A stretch of 64,000 bases of DNA from Paulownia fortunei (GCA_019321725.1 CM033118.1:9326071-9390070), one strand, 5' to 3'. Counted from the stretch's first letter, positions 34,062 to 46,470 are shown. Numbers and translations: made by a program. Notes: generated by a model from the letters alone, not told the origin.

Positions 34062-34551
34062 TGTTAGAAAATCTTTAGTTATACAAATCAAAAACATAAT
34101 TTTGTATAAACATTAACGCTCAAGATTTTAGAACTTCATGATTTTCACAATACATAATTATAAGAAAACATACCTTGCTTTATGATTAATGTTGAATACA
34201 ATCACAAGAAGAATTTTAGAGAAAACTATGTTTCTCTTTCTTGACCCTTTTAGTTCTTACGTATACTTTTCTAATTGAAAGAAAACTATCAATAAGTGGG
34301 TTGAGAGAGGACCGGGTTCTAATTGGCTTTATTATAATTACATGGTTCATGAACATATGCATAATTAGAAAATAATCTCTCTATTAATTAATGAGATTTG
34401 ACACATGATAATTATCAAATCATAATTATCTTTTAACTAACTTAAAAAAGATAATTACCTAAAATAAGACGATTGTCATTCCACAATTATCTCTTAACTA
34501 TTAAAAAATAATTGCCTTAAATAGGACACGTGGGACATAAAAAGTCTAACA
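34062..34551 (-). repeat. 5' LTR of the 6.5 kb copia element
   Basis: 490 bp, partner of 28031-28518. Minus-strand transcription would start inside it; no clean TATA box was picked out. Confidence 0.93.
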
Positions 34552-35384
34552 ATAAGATATAAAAAAGAGGGGGAGCATTGACTTTGGGCATTCAGAGATA
34601 ATCTTTGAGAACAAAGAAGAGAGAAAAACAATGCCAAACTCCCAATCTATGGTAGGAAGATTTAACCCAAAAAAAGTCCTAGCAACTTGACTCAATGATG
34701 AAATAAAAAAATTCCTTTCTTAATTTTCGTCCAACATTGGCCAAGAATTTTTTAGAGTTAAGTATCGTGAAATACATAAAAGATTTACCTATACATCTAT
34801 ATAGGCGACAGATCCTTTGTTGACCACTCTTTAACCTCCATACCTAAAGATATTATACCCAAAAATGTTTCCTTTGTGATTGTCATACAATCGGGAAAAG
34901 CATTAAAGTATAATATGTCATGCATAAGGTTATAATGGTGCCTTAAGTCTAAGGACTAACTTTTGTACTATAGTGACAAGGAAATTCTCATTCGCCAATA
35001 TTGTTTCTAGTTAGGAATTTTTGGGTAGGGTTGTTCAATGTATTTATTCCCTAACAAGCATCCACATACATGCCTATAAAACGAAACATCCTCCTTACAA
35101 GCATGTATCATATGCATAATTCATATTGAATTTACTAATATCTTGTCTTAGTAATCCTCAACTTGGAATGTGTTAAGACCAAAACCATAAGGTATATTCT
35201 ACAATTGCTATCATATGCACCACTATGCCCCATAGTTATGTGGGGTCTGGGGACTTTATCTAAATAACTTATGTTTAAACAAAAATAAAGAATTGTCATT
35301 TTATTGATATTAATTGGAAGGGAATATTTTTACAAGAGAGTAAGGGTAACCAATTTAATTACCTCGTGGGGCACTACTTTAACA
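34552..35384 (-). mobile_element. Right-hand end of a diverged long copia LTR (from about 34790)
   Basis: From about 34790 blocks match the 12800-13456 end of the young LTR: CCTTTGTGATTGTCATACAATC, GTGCCTTAAGTCTAAGGACTAAC, CCCTAACAAGCATCCACATACATGC and GGGGCACTACTTTAACA. The last ends at 35384 with the family's TAACA terminus. The left part of this LTR is missing. 34552-34790 holds no gene and may belong to the decayed LTR in which the copia element at 28031 sits. Confidence 0.65.
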
Positions 35385-36221
35385 CATAATCTAATGAGTA
35401 CAAGTCTTAAGCTTTTGAAAATATGAAGAAATTTAGACATGAAATAAAGAATTAAATCGGTATGGATCCGATCGATAAGCTGAATACTTAAGTCATGACT
35501 TCCTTGGTCATCTAAAATAGAATAGGATTCTCTTTTAGTTACTCCATCTAGCATATCCTAATTGAATGAGGTAGCCAATTGAAAAAATCAAATCTTTTTA
35601 GACATGGTTTCATTCATAATAAGTTTATTGGGCTTTCTCTTTCATTCTGAGGGTACGCCTAAGAATCTATGACACATCTACTGAATAAAATGTTAGGTTT
35701 ACATAGGCTTATGAGTAAATGGTGTAGCAAAATATTAAAATTTGTATGAAACAAGAAAATTATGAATGTTCATAATTTAACATATTCTGTTGGTATCACG
35801 ATTGGGTCGATTATATGTAATTTAATTCTTGTGTATGGAAGTTTGAGACCATTACCTATAAGATTCTGGAGAGTGCAATGGATTTTGAAATAATAAAAAA
35901 TATTTTTAACCTCCTACAACTGAAATCGAGAGTTCTTGAATAGGATCACAAACTCATTCAAGTAAGTTGAATTCCAAAGAATATTCTAAACCCTTAATGA
36001 AAGTGATTCTTGTAAACCGATCAATCACGATGATTTTAAGGTACTATAATTGCATGTGACGCATCTTACTATTAAATTTTTAAATTTTCATTGTGCCTGG
36101 TATCCTGGAATCACGCAACCACAACAAATTAGAATGTAACACGAGAACATTTCCTATCAAGGTAAATGCTTGACATGGGGCATGTTTCGCCTATGTTAAC
36201 CTACCATTCTCTAAGGTTATC
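35385..36221. other. No assignable gene; target region of the 2.9 kb solo LTR
   Basis: This region is continuous with 39126-39260 when the solo LTR is removed. Read on the minus strand across that join there is an open stretch of about 25 residues (VPIDMSDPMLSEVAFESN, then FVDNLREW). It looks protein-like, but I do not recognise its family. The ORF at 35330-35554 (74 residues) overlaps the end of the neighbouring LTR and is not convincing. Confidence 0.4.
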
Positions 36222-39125
36222 TGTGATACCCGAGCCTCTTACTACTCACATGGCCAAATATGATTCATGCATTACATGTTAATTTTATATGCTATTTGCA
36301 TTTCTATTGACATTGCATAATTTATTTCATTTTATACGACATTCTTGAATATTAAACTTAATTCTGAAGCTCTTGCACGATATTAGTTATTGAATTTCTT
36401 AATCTAAGTAGTTGATTTTATATTGAAATAAGAAGAAAATGAGGTGGATCAATATTAGATATAGATGGGATATATAGGTTATAATTTTGGAAGTGCTAAA
36501 AGTGTTACTAGTAACCTTATACGGTTTAATTTGATTTGATCAAGTTATTTCAAAAGTATATATTTGTAAATTAGCATACTTGGGATATTGGACATGATAT
36601 AATATGATTTAATTGTCATATTACAAGGCCCTTATGTGCATATGATTTTAGAAATGCAAACTAGATAATTCTTTAAGAATCGGATGCGAATCGGTTTGGA
36701 GATCGAATGAACGGACATAGGAATTACCTATGGGAATGAATGGTGATTAAGATAGGTTGCAACCAAATAAAAATAGATGAGACACACAAGATTAGGGCTT
36801 CAAGATAAGGGAGAAAATCAGATTTGCCATTTACTTGCCACCTCATGCTTTCTTATTAAGCTTAAGCTAACATCTCAAGCTAACACCTCAAACCCTTCAC
36901 CCTTAAGCAACGACCAGACCCTCATTTCAGCCATTTTCATCTCCCAAACACACACCTTAAGGTCTCCAAGTGATCCAAATTGATTCCAAGTTGAAATAAA
37001 AGCAAGAAAAGCAAAGAAGAAGTGATTACCATCAAGTTAGCCTCAAAATCTGCATAGGTAACACTTATCTACGGTTTTACCTTTGGTTTTTAGATTATTA
37101 TGAATGGTTTTATGGTTTATTAAGCTTTCAATATCTCTTATAAAAGTGTTAGGAAGTTTTTAGTTAGACTTTGGTGCAGAAAGAAAGGGTTTTTGATCAC
37201 AAACACTTAATAGGAAATACTTGTGGCAGAAACTGTCATCTTACTGTTTTCTTGTGTTTTAGGCTTCAAAAGTGTATGGTATGTTGAATAAAACCTATAA
37301 TTATTACCATTTACATGACCATATATGAGTTAAGAGTATTGGAATGAAGTTTTATCAGTTGGAAATTGAAATAGAGAATGATATTGGAGAAACACTCAAA
37401 CTGCCAAAATAGCAAAATCTGTTTTGGTGTGCTGTGAAGGAAACTGAATTAAGGGAGCTAAATCCATTATTTTTGGTAATAATATGACCTGGTTGTCTCT
37501 TTATATATGTTATCTAAGTATGGTGAAAATGTTGGAGTGATTTAATATACTTAAGGGTGCCAAAACCATTAATGTCATGAAGTGTGCAAAACTGTCACGG
37601 TAGGAAACAATTTGTTTCAGTATGTCGTGAAGAGAGCTGAACTTGGGAAGCTATATCTGTGATTTTTAGCAATTCTATGATATTTTTACATTTATATACA
37701 TGTTATATAAGTGTGGTAAAAATTTGGGAGTGATTGGATATGGTTAGGGATGTTAAAATTATCATGTAACTAAACTTGACAGCAAGAAAATATGAAAATG
37801 TGAATCTGCCACATTTGATCACTTAGCATGTTTCAACCTTGATATGTTGCTATTGAGTGTTAACAATTAGGTACATGCTATTAGAGTTATAATACTTCAA
37901 TTACATGATATTTTCATGCATTTAAGATGAGAAATTGAGGTATTTGAGGGGCTATATTGGGTTCTAGTTTGTGAAAGCTTGATTGTTAGCTTATAGCTTG
38001 GTGTTTAAGGTCTAGTATGAGATTTTGTGCTTTCAACTTGCCAAATTGGGAATGGTGCTTGATGTTGGGTAATATTACAGGCTATTTTACATCTAAGGTT
38101 GGAGAGGAATACTAAACAAATTTAGACTAAGCCACCAACCAAGTGAAAGGTAAGTAAAGATTCATTTGCAACTACAATACATAGACATAGTAGATGTGTG
38201 AATTATATGTAATATCATAAATCATATGTGCATAGTAGAGGACTCTCAATTGAGCATACATACATGGACATTGTCATTGGCATGTGCATGCATCATATAC
38301 GTGCATTGTGATAAATCTTGCATTGCACGGCATGATTGTGAGAAAGGAAAATATTTTGCTGACCACTACTAGTGCACCGAAGCATGCATGGATTTGCATG
38401 GTTTATGCATGGATTTGCAGGTTCGCGTGCATGGATTTGCATGCGTATGAGTATGCATGGATTTGCATGCTTATATGATTATTAGCCATTGGATTATGGC
38501 GGTATACAGAGCTCTTTTCCGGTGCATGGGATAGTAGCGTTGGTCAGGGGCCCAAGAAAGAAATGATTTTGAGAGAAATATTTTGATGCATAAAATTGCA
38601 TTATGGGCATAGCATGTTGAGATGCATGACTCGATATTGTGGATTATTCTTTGACATGTATAATCTTTACTTGCTGAGCGTTAGCTCATATAGTTTATGC
38701 ATTGTAGGTGAGTACGACGATACCTGAAGCATCTTTTATTGGCTGGGCGGCGGTTGGAGCTCCTGCAGGTGTCTGAGAGAGTGTGTTCATGGATGACGAC
38801 CTGTTGGGCTATTTTGTTGGCTTGTTATATTTTGAGTCTGTTGTATTATATTTTAGACTAGTACTATATTTCGCTTTTACAACTTTACTGTAAATAAGTA
38901 TGTAAATATTGGGTTATTGTGGGTGTTGTGTTTTTATATAAATATTGATCCTGCTATATACATGATATGTGTTAGAAAGTATTTTAAACAGGGTTATGCA
39001 TGTAAAAAAGTGATATATCTTTTCTTAAAGTGTTACAAAAAAAAAATATATTCCATGCATGCACACAGGTTCTATCATGTTAAATTATAATATATATCTA
39101 GTTGTGTAGTAATGGGGGTGTTACA
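36222..39125 (+). mobile_element. Solo LTR, 2.90 kb, probably Ty3/gypsy (chromovirus-like)
   Basis: It starts TGTGATACCCGAGCC and ends GGGGGTGTTACA. TTATC flanks it exactly on both sides (36217-36221 and 39126-39130), a perfect 5 bp target duplication. Near 38680 it has TTGCTGAGCGTTAGCTCATA, a block also found in the solo LTR at 1427-3717. No internal coding sequence exists. The intact duplication shows that a full element inserted and was then reduced by recombination between its own LTRs. Confidence 0.88.
38385..38469. repeat. Four imperfect tandem units of TGCATGGATTTGCATG in the solo LTR
   Basis: Copies lie at 38385-38400, 38406-38419, 38428-38443 and 38454-38469. The units create many CATGCA (RY-type) motifs; another is near 38287. 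The ORF at 38284-38478 is simply this repeat translated. Confidence 0.85.
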
Positions 39126-39130
39126 TTATC

Positions 39131-39718
39131 TACAAAATTGGATTCAAATGCAACTTCCGAGAGCATGGGGTCTGACATATCAATTGGCACCTTCTAATCA
39201 TCGATCACATGTACCTGGTCTTAACTATCTTCCTTTAGAAGACTATAGTCTTTTGCCTTATTGGTCCCAAATGTCATGAAAGGGTCTAGAGGGGGTGAAT
39301 TGACCTTTCAAAACTTTTTAATCCTTACAAAAACAAAAACACAGAAGGAACTTGTACTCAATTTTTAAAGCTTGGTCGCCTGATTAAGTTATTAAAATAG
39401 TTTCTCAGTTGAACACATGTGTTCTTGAGAACTCGAGAGTAATGTAATGGTAATAAATCAAACACAAAACAAATAATAGGTGCTTGTTTGTATACTTTGC
39501 AATGTAGTTAACATAGATAAAAGATAAAGAACAATTTTAGAAATGTAAATACAAAAAAAGTAATTGACATAACAATTTTCATAGTGGTTCAATGGTGCGG
39601 TAATCCTTCTAATCCACTTTTCTCCATTCTCCAAAAGGAATATAGTAGAACAAGTTATGAATTATAATTAAGTCAGGTCTACTACAACAACTTAGTTCTC
39701 CGAACTAAGCATAACGGT
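39131..39718. other. Unassigned spacer, partly LTR-like
   Basis: 39131-39260 continues the region broken by the 2.9 kb solo LTR. From 39275 GTCTAGAGGGGGTGAATTGACC followed by CAAAACTTTTTAATCC is typical wording of plant copia LTRs, but no ends could be set. It stops where a Sirevirus-like LTR begins. Confidence 0.35.
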
Positions 39719-40920
39719 TGTTAGGATCAACTTGTATAGATTTAGATGTTGACTATGTTAGTCTAGGATAGACCTTAAATCCTTTGAAATATTTTCTATT
39801 TTTGTAGGACCATTGATAATGACTAGGTTAGTCTGGGATAGAACCCTAAAACTCTTGAAAGATTTTCTATTTTTGTAGGACCTTTGTATTGATGATGACT
39901 AGATTAGTGTAGGATAGACCCCTAAAACTCTTGAAAGCTTTTCTATTTTTGTAGGACCTTTGTAAATGCTACACTACTTAGACAGTGCTTGATGAAGAAA
40001 ACTTAGCCAATGAATAAAAAACATGCAGAAGAAGAGGTGGTGATCAAAATACTGATGAAAAGTTCAAGACTAAGGCAGAAAGTCCAAGATTGGAGCAGAA
40101 GGCTTAATGGGGCTAAGCGATCTAGCAAATGAGAGGATTGAAAGAAGCAAGTGAGGATTTGAAGTCACTAAGAGAGCAACAGAGTCAACCACGTCAAAAG
40201 AGCTGAATAAATAAAAAATAAATTATGAGAAAAGGCTAAGTCGAAGACCAGACCAATTTACTTAGCAAGGCTGGGGGCTAAAGTAGAGTAAGGGCACATG
40301 TACCTTCAAAGGATTGAGTTTATTGTAAATCTAGTACAGATAAATCCACCACAATCCAAGCCAACAATTATAAAATCATAAATGAGGCAGATACGATGTA
40401 AATGACAACACACTACCTACAGTGTCAGATGTGACTAAACAAATAGTGTGATAAATCAGTTGCCCTATTGATAAGAGAGAAGTAGGTGCAACTAGCAAAA
40501 ATGAAAATGCTTATAAAAATAGAAGATGAAAAAAGAAGATAGTGTCTCTTGAACCTCCAACAAAAAAATGCTCTAGAATCATTTTCTATCTTTCTTAGCA
40601 AAATACAAAAAAGGCAAAAAAGAAATATGAGAGACATGTGTTGTACTAAAACTAGCTTTGCTATAAGTTTTAACTTGTTCTAGTATATTCCTTCTATTTA
40701 TCGGGAGTCGTGTGGACGTAGAAGGATTACCTACCTTTGAACTACTATAAATTATTGTGTTATTTTTATTTTTATATTTCAATAATATTTTTTTTATTGC
40801 CTTATTATCCTACTTGCAATTATGTTATTCTGTTAATTTCTTTTGTAACTATATTGTATACAAAAATAAGCCTGTGTACTTAAATGTTCAAAAATATTTT
40901 CGCTACATAACTTTGAAGTT
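39719..40920 (+). repeat. 5' LTR of a plus-strand Sirevirus-like copia element (right end approximate)
   Basis: It starts TGTTAGGATCAACTTGTATAG. The start of the 3' LTR of the minus-strand element at 55926 (read on the minus strand, TGTTAAGTATAACTTGTATAG) is almost the same. Further blocks match too: GATGAAGAAAACTTAG, ACATGCAGAAGAAG and GTTCAAGACTAAGGCAG versus the minus strand of 53565-53740. The right end is estimated because no clear PBS was found. Confidence 0.65.
39748..39967 (+). repeat. Three tandem repeats of about 70-75 bp in the Sirevirus-like LTR
   Basis: Units at 39748-39817, 39818-39892 and 39893-39967. Each contains TTAGTCTAGGATAGACC (with variants) and ends TTTTCTATTTTTGTAGGACC. 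Tandem repeats near the 5' end of an LTR lie in U3, where enhancers sit; function not shown. Confidence 0.85.
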
Positions 40921-42180
40921 CATTGGGTTATTTCTTTCTAGTTTACATCTACTAAAACCTCTTTGTGACAAACATAGTTTTTTTCTCACTAAACTAAAAC
41001 TAGGCATCAACATTTTTAAATAAACGAGTATAAAGTTCAATAATTGGCATAAAGAAAACCTTGAAGTTTTTGTAAAATCCAAGTGGACAACAATTGACAA
41101 GAAGAAGGTGAATCTTGACAATGAGGCTAAGGACATCATTTTTAAAATTCTTGATGAAGCTATGTTCAACAAAGTCAAGAAATATCAGACTGCAAAGGAA
41201 AAATGGGAAAAGATTAAGATAAAGATAGGTATAACCTTAGATGAAATAGCTTAGAGGTTACCTCTCTCATCATTGAACTTAGCGCTCTGGAAATGAGTAC
41301 ACCAACAAGGAAATGGTGTTAAAGGTGATTTGTGTACTTTCCAATGAAAAGAATATCAAGACAATGGCCATAAAAGAATCAAAAGTCCACAAAACATGTC
41401 TCTCTATGAATTCTTCTCTAACCTCAAAGCTTATAAGTTCGAAATAGGGAGATGGGTGGAGGAAGAAGCCACCACATCAAGTCAAAGAACCAGCTTTAGT
41501 AGTCATAAATCATAAGAAAGGGTTACTGATCCATCAGATGATTAGTCAACGGCCCTACTGAGGAGAAATTTCAGATGGTTCATGAAGAAAAACTTTAAAG
41601 AAAAATAGTCATCATCAACACCCAGAAGACAATCTCAAAACTAGGTTAGTGAAAACAAACTTGAAAATCTTTCACTCGCTAACTTATGTTACAACTATAG
41701 GAAAGCAGGACAATTTTTTGTGAGTATGTACATATCCAATCATACAAATGTGCACTAAAGAGCATAGGAAAGCTTAGAGAGAAAGAAAGTTCAAATTAAA
41801 GAAGAAAGCTTAGTTGCTGAAGCATAAGCAAACAAGCAACCAACAAAAGTGGAGTATAATCCTCAAATAATGATGATAATAACACGAAAGAAAAAGCCTT
41901 AATGTGCTTAATGGAAAATGATGTTATTGAATCTACACGGACCTCAAATAAGGTAAGTATTCCTTTTTCAAATAATTTATTTAATGAGGATTTATATGAA
42001 GATTTTCAAGAATATATTCATAGTTTATATTCCATTACAGAAAAGCATACACTTCTTACTGCTGAGAATGATAAGCTTCGGAGCAAGCATAAGAAATTCC
42101 TTGCCGCATTGAAATATCAAAAAGATTACGTGGATAAGCGCAACAATCTCAAAATCATAAATGCTCAGTGGAAATAAAAT
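40921..42180 (+). pseudogene. Sirevirus-like gag remnant
   Basis: From 41038 the plus strand reads WHKENLEVFVKSKWTTIDKK, KVNLDNEAKDIIFKILDEAM and FNKVKKYQTAKEKWEKIK, the UBN2-type gag of Sirevirus-like copia elements. MSLYEFFSNLKAYKFEIGRW follows near 41396. A broken zinc knuckle (ANLCYNYRKAGQFF) is near 41680. The frame at 41902-42177 (91 residues, starting MCLMENDVIESTRTSN) matches the coiled-coil-rich tail such gags carry after the knuckle. Stops and frameshifts separate the pieces. Confidence 0.75.
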
Positions 42181-44695
42181 ATTGAACTCACAACATAAAC
42201 AGAGGCTATTTTAACTACAAAAAATGCAGAATTAGAAAAGAGAATCTCATATTTTCAAAGGCATCCAAATCTATGGATAGCTTGATAAAATGCATTTGGT
42301 GACAAGACCAGATTTGGATTTGATGAATGAAATGTCACAAATATTTTTGTGGTAGTGACCAAGGACAAAAAAGATATTTGTAAGAAACAAGAAAGATAAT
42401 TTTCATCAAAAGTTAAAGTAAAAAAACTTAGAGCCTAGACCATCGAGAGATGTCAAAAAGGCTTGACACTAGTCAATTCATAAGAAGAGGGTTGGGATAT
42501 GTAAAGGATAAAGAACCTACCAAATCTAAAATATCCAAAGGTTGATGCCCTAAAGTATGGCCAACTAAAGGACAATGAACCCAGGATGAACAAGGTATAA
42601 GGCGTGGACAATACAGAAAATCCCATGTTAAGCCATCTCACTTGACACAAAGAGGTGTGAAAACATACAATCAATTTAGTGATAGGAAAGGTAAACCTCA
42701 AAGAGGGTGCAAGGATCACCACACTAACAAATATGATATGTACCATGCACCTACACACTACAAAATGCTAAAACTGCGCACACCTATAAAAAATCACACA
42801 CCCACACATGCATTATACACCCATCTGTCAACACTATCCATCTATTGGCCACATAAATTAATAGAGGAATTCACACTTGCATATTTATAATTTATTTGTG
42901 CACAGAATACTTAGAAACATTGACCCTCCTAGAAAAAAAGGTTAAACGAGTATGGGTTTTTAAGAAACTAACCATGAAGGACCCAAGATGAAATGGGTAC
43001 CTAAAGCTTAAATATCTATATATATGTTAGAAGGACAACCTCTTGTTCTCCACTATGATATAATGATAAGGTTGCTCAAGGCACATGACTGGAGAAAAAA
43101 GTATGTTGATGGAGTTTGAGGTGATCAGATGTCATCTCAAAGGTCCTTGTGTAGTCTTTAGAGATGACTCCAAAGAAAAGAGAATGGAAAATCTAAAGTG
43201 TGCATAGGTAACATGTCAATAACTAATGTTTCTTATATTAAATGTCTTCATATAATTTGTTTAACATCAATCAACTTAGTGACAATGGTCACACTGTGGA
43301 ATTCTCTAGTAATTATTGCACTATGAAAGATGACAAATATGGTCATACGAAACTTATTGAAGTGAGAAAAGGAAATGTCTATATTGTTGATTTGTTATTA
43401 TCCATTACTACTAACACTACTTGTTTTATAGCAAATAATTCTTTTAGAATAGGGTTGGTTATAGCATAAATGCTTAAACATTATTAATTTTGTGATAATT
43501 GCAAAACTTCACAAATATAATTTGATTGAAGGACTTCCAAATAGGACATATCAGAAGGACAGAGTATGTCACGCTTGCTAATTAGGTAAATAGGCCAAGT
43601 TAACATTCAAGAGCATAAGACATCTATCAACCACTAGAATGTTCGAGCTGCTCCACATGGACTAATGTAGATAGTCGTTTGAGTGGTAAAAAGTACACCC
43701 TTGTGGTTGTAAACGATTACACCAGATATACTTAATTTTTATTTTTGTGAAGTAAAGATCAGACATGTAGAGAGCTAACGAGGGTCATGAAGAGAATCCA
43801 AAAGTAGAAAGGCTAAACTATTTTACATGTTAGATCAGATAGAGGTACTGAGTTCCCAAATGGTGAAATGGAGGAATTTTGCACAACAAATTGCATTAGA
43901 TACGAGCATTGGGCAACCAAAACTCTCTAAACAAAATAAAGTTGTTGAGATATAAAATAGAACTCTTAAGGAAGCTATTTGAACAATGCTAAATAAATCA
44001 AATTTTCTAAGAGATTATGGGTTGAAGGTACAAACACTGCATACTATACTTAGAATTTGTGTATGATCAACAAGCTACAAAACAAGATACCATATGAGTT
44101 AGGTAAAAAAAGAAGGCCCAATATCTCATACTTTCATATTTTTGGGTACAAGTGCTATATTCACAACAATGGGAAGGAAAACCTCCATGTTTTTAACCCC
44201 AAAACTAACAAATGAGTGTTTTAGGCTACTTTGCTATTAGAAAAACTTTCTGGGTCTTTAACAAAAGTATCTTAGTTTTTGAAGAATCAATTCATGTTGT
44301 CTTTGACGAAAAAGACAATCATGAGAGCATATCAACTACTGGAAACAAACAAGAACCAAATAATATAGACATTCAGAAGATGGCTAATTTACAATTATGT
44401 GAGGAACAACTTGAAGATGTCATATCCAACATCAGTTCAGATAGTGAAGCGGGTGATACACAACTAAATATTCCAGTTTAGATAGACCAAGGAAATCAAG
44501 TAATAGTGGAGTTAACCTAAGATCAGTTGATTGTACTCCAACCTACCTTGAGATAGCTTTGATACTATCCATTACATTTGGTAATTAGATCACCAACTGT
44601 GAGGGTAAGATCTATATTTTTAATGTAAAATGAAGCAATGTTTCCTGCATTCTTATGATAAATAAAGCCAAGATGCATCAAAAAAGCTCTACATA
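42181..44695 (+). pseudogene. Sirevirus-like protease and integrase remnant, ending before RT
   Basis: Near 42970 GPKMKWVPKA marks the linker to protease, and HMTGEKKYVDGV near 43082 is the protease region. The frame at 43242-43469 (SYNLFNINQLSDNGHTVEFS, GNVYIVDLLLS) is the pre-integrase domain. TTRMFELLHMD near 43631 and VRSDRGTEFPNGEMEEFC at about 43833-43885 are integrase core pieces. GYFAIRKTFWVFNKSILVFE and SIHVVFDE (44222-44310) are its C-terminus. NEAMFPAFL and IKPRCIKKALH near 44630-44690 lead to RT. RT itself is absent: the sequence joins minus-strand copia copy 2 at about 44696. Confidence 0.75.
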
Positions 44696-45420
44696 GATCA
44701 TACTTTTGGATCTATCTGTATAGATCTTTATCCCTAGGATAAAAGATGCATCTTTCAAGTCCTTCATGGAAAACTAATTAGATAAATAAGTCCTCATTGA
44801 CTGCAACATCCCTATATCATTTCCAATGAGTAGGATGTCATCAACATAGAGTAGAACAAATGTAACTGCGCTCCAACTAACCTTCTTGTAGACATATGGT
44901 TCATCCGGGTTCTTATGAAAATCAAACATTTTGATAATTTCATCAAACCGGATGTTCCAACTCCTCAAAGCTTGTTTGAGTCCATAAATGGATCTCTGCA
45001 GCTTGCAAACCTTTTTTTCACTCCTACTGAATATGAAGCCTTCTAGTTGCTTCATATAGATCTCTTCCTTAATATTTCCATTAAGGAAAGCAGTCTTTAT
45101 ATCCATTTTTCATATCTCATAGTCATAATATATAGATATGGATTTAAGCATTGCTACTGGAAAAAAAGTTTCCTCATAATCAATTCCTTGCTTCTGAGTA
45201 TAACCTTTTGCTACCAATCGTACCTTATAGGTTGCTACCTCTCCATCTACTCCAAGCTTCCACTTGTAAACCTATTTATAGCTAATGGAAACAATTCCCT
45301 GTGGTGGGTCCACCAAGGTCCATAACTTGTTGGAGTACATGGAGTCCATTTCGGACTGCATAGCTTCTTACCACTTCTCCGAGTCGATATCAGACATTAC
45401 CTCTCCATAGCTTCTTAGAT
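44696..45420 (-). pseudogene. Copia copy 2 RT, truncated
   Basis: The main frame, 45106-44774 (110 residues), has [40 protein letters not shown] and [13 protein letters not shown]. The YVDD box is intact. The upstream part to 45420 is readable past a few stops. The junction integrase-to-RT is in one frame here, near 45440-45420, whereas copy 1 lacks 2 bases at the same spot. The thumb and RNase H are deleted. Confidence 0.88.
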
Positions 45421-46470
45421 CATTATCCAATGAAAGTCCCTCTTCTTTGTTCTCTAATGACAAGTTATACCTCTTAGGTACCCTTGAGTACCTTTCGGAT
45501 CTTCAAAGAGGTTGTGCCTCAGAGGGTCCAACATCAGTTGGTGTACCATTTACTGTGTTAGTTGGGGTGTTATGTAGTTCTTGAACCTTTTCAAGTTCTT
45601 TGACATTGCCACTTCCATCTGAAAGAAACTCTTCTTCAAGGAAGGTAGCATTTCTCGAAACATACACCCTTTGTTTAGTGGCATCATAGAAATAATATCC
45701 AATACACTCTTTTGGATACCACACAAACTTACATAAGGTGGATCTCATATCCAACTTATCTCCCACTAGCTGCTTCACATAAGCAACACACCCCCATACC
45801 CTAAGGTATTTATAGGAAGGTGTCTTTGCACACCATATCTCGTATGGTATTTTAGGCACGCCTTTAGGTGGCACCCTATTTAATAGGTATGCCACTGTTT
45901 CCAAAGCATAGCCCCAGAATGAAAGAGGTAATGTAGTAAAGCTCATCATAGAACAAACCATGTCCAACAAGGTTCAATTTCTACATTTCGCAACTCTGTT
46001 GAGTTGTGGAGTAGTAAAAGGAGTCCATTATGAGAGAATCTCATTATCCTTTAGATAATCTAAAAACTTTGTACTTAAGTATTCATTTCCTTGATCAAAT
46101 CAAAAAGTCTTTATACTTAATCCAGTTTGTTTCTCTACTTCGGTTCTAAATTCTTTGAACTTTTCAAATATTTCAGACTTCTACCTTAAAAGGTACACAT
46201 AACCATACCTAGAGAAGTCATCGATAAAGGTTAAGAAATAGTTATAGTTTCTGCGGGCAAATATTTAGTGGCCCACATACATCTGTATGGATTGAATCAA
46301 ATAAATGCTTGGCTCACTCCACTTGTCCAACAAATGGAGATTTGGTTATCTTTCCTTTAAAGCATGATTCACATGTTGGCAGTTTTTGCTCGTTCTTTAG
46401 ATTAAGCAATTGTGCTAATTTGTCAATCCTTTTTCTCAAAAATATATCCTAATCTTGCGTGACATAGGCT
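45421..46470 (-). pseudogene. Copia copy 2 integrase remnant
   Basis: The frame at 45970-45503 (155 residues) contains [38 protein letters not shown] and [20 protein letters not shown], the C-terminal half. The catalytic core (46000-46330) is broken: the region of the second Asp reads out of frame near 46100, and stops are present. The pre-integrase HARLGYI is at about 46460. Confidence 0.85.

Larger units (their letters stand above)
28031..34551 (-). mobile_element. Complete but decayed Ty1/copia retrotransposon, 6.52 kb
   Basis: Two LTRs of about 490 bp (28031-28518 and 34062-34551) have TGTTAG...TCTAACA ends. The PBS is at 34048-34059 and the PPT at 28519-28531. The minus-strand order is gag, protease, integrase, RT, RNase H. 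The LTRs differ at many positions, so it is old. CAATA precedes the left LTR (28026-28030), and CAATA also overlaps the right end (34549-34553). This fits a CAATA target duplication with a 2 bp loss at the junction, which is inference. All domains carry stops or frameshifts. Confidence 0.93.

Noticed and set aside
38385..38469. CRISPR-like spaced repeats
   Set aside because: Only four imperfect units with 5-10 base gaps, in a plant LTR; not an array.
38284..38478. 64-residue ORF with repeated AWICM-type peptide
   Set aside because: It is a direct translation of the TGCATGGATTTGCATG repeat in a solo LTR.
40425..41178. Several 70-91-residue ORFs on both strands
   Set aside because: They fall in the AT-rich end of a Sirevirus-like LTR and leader and match no domain.
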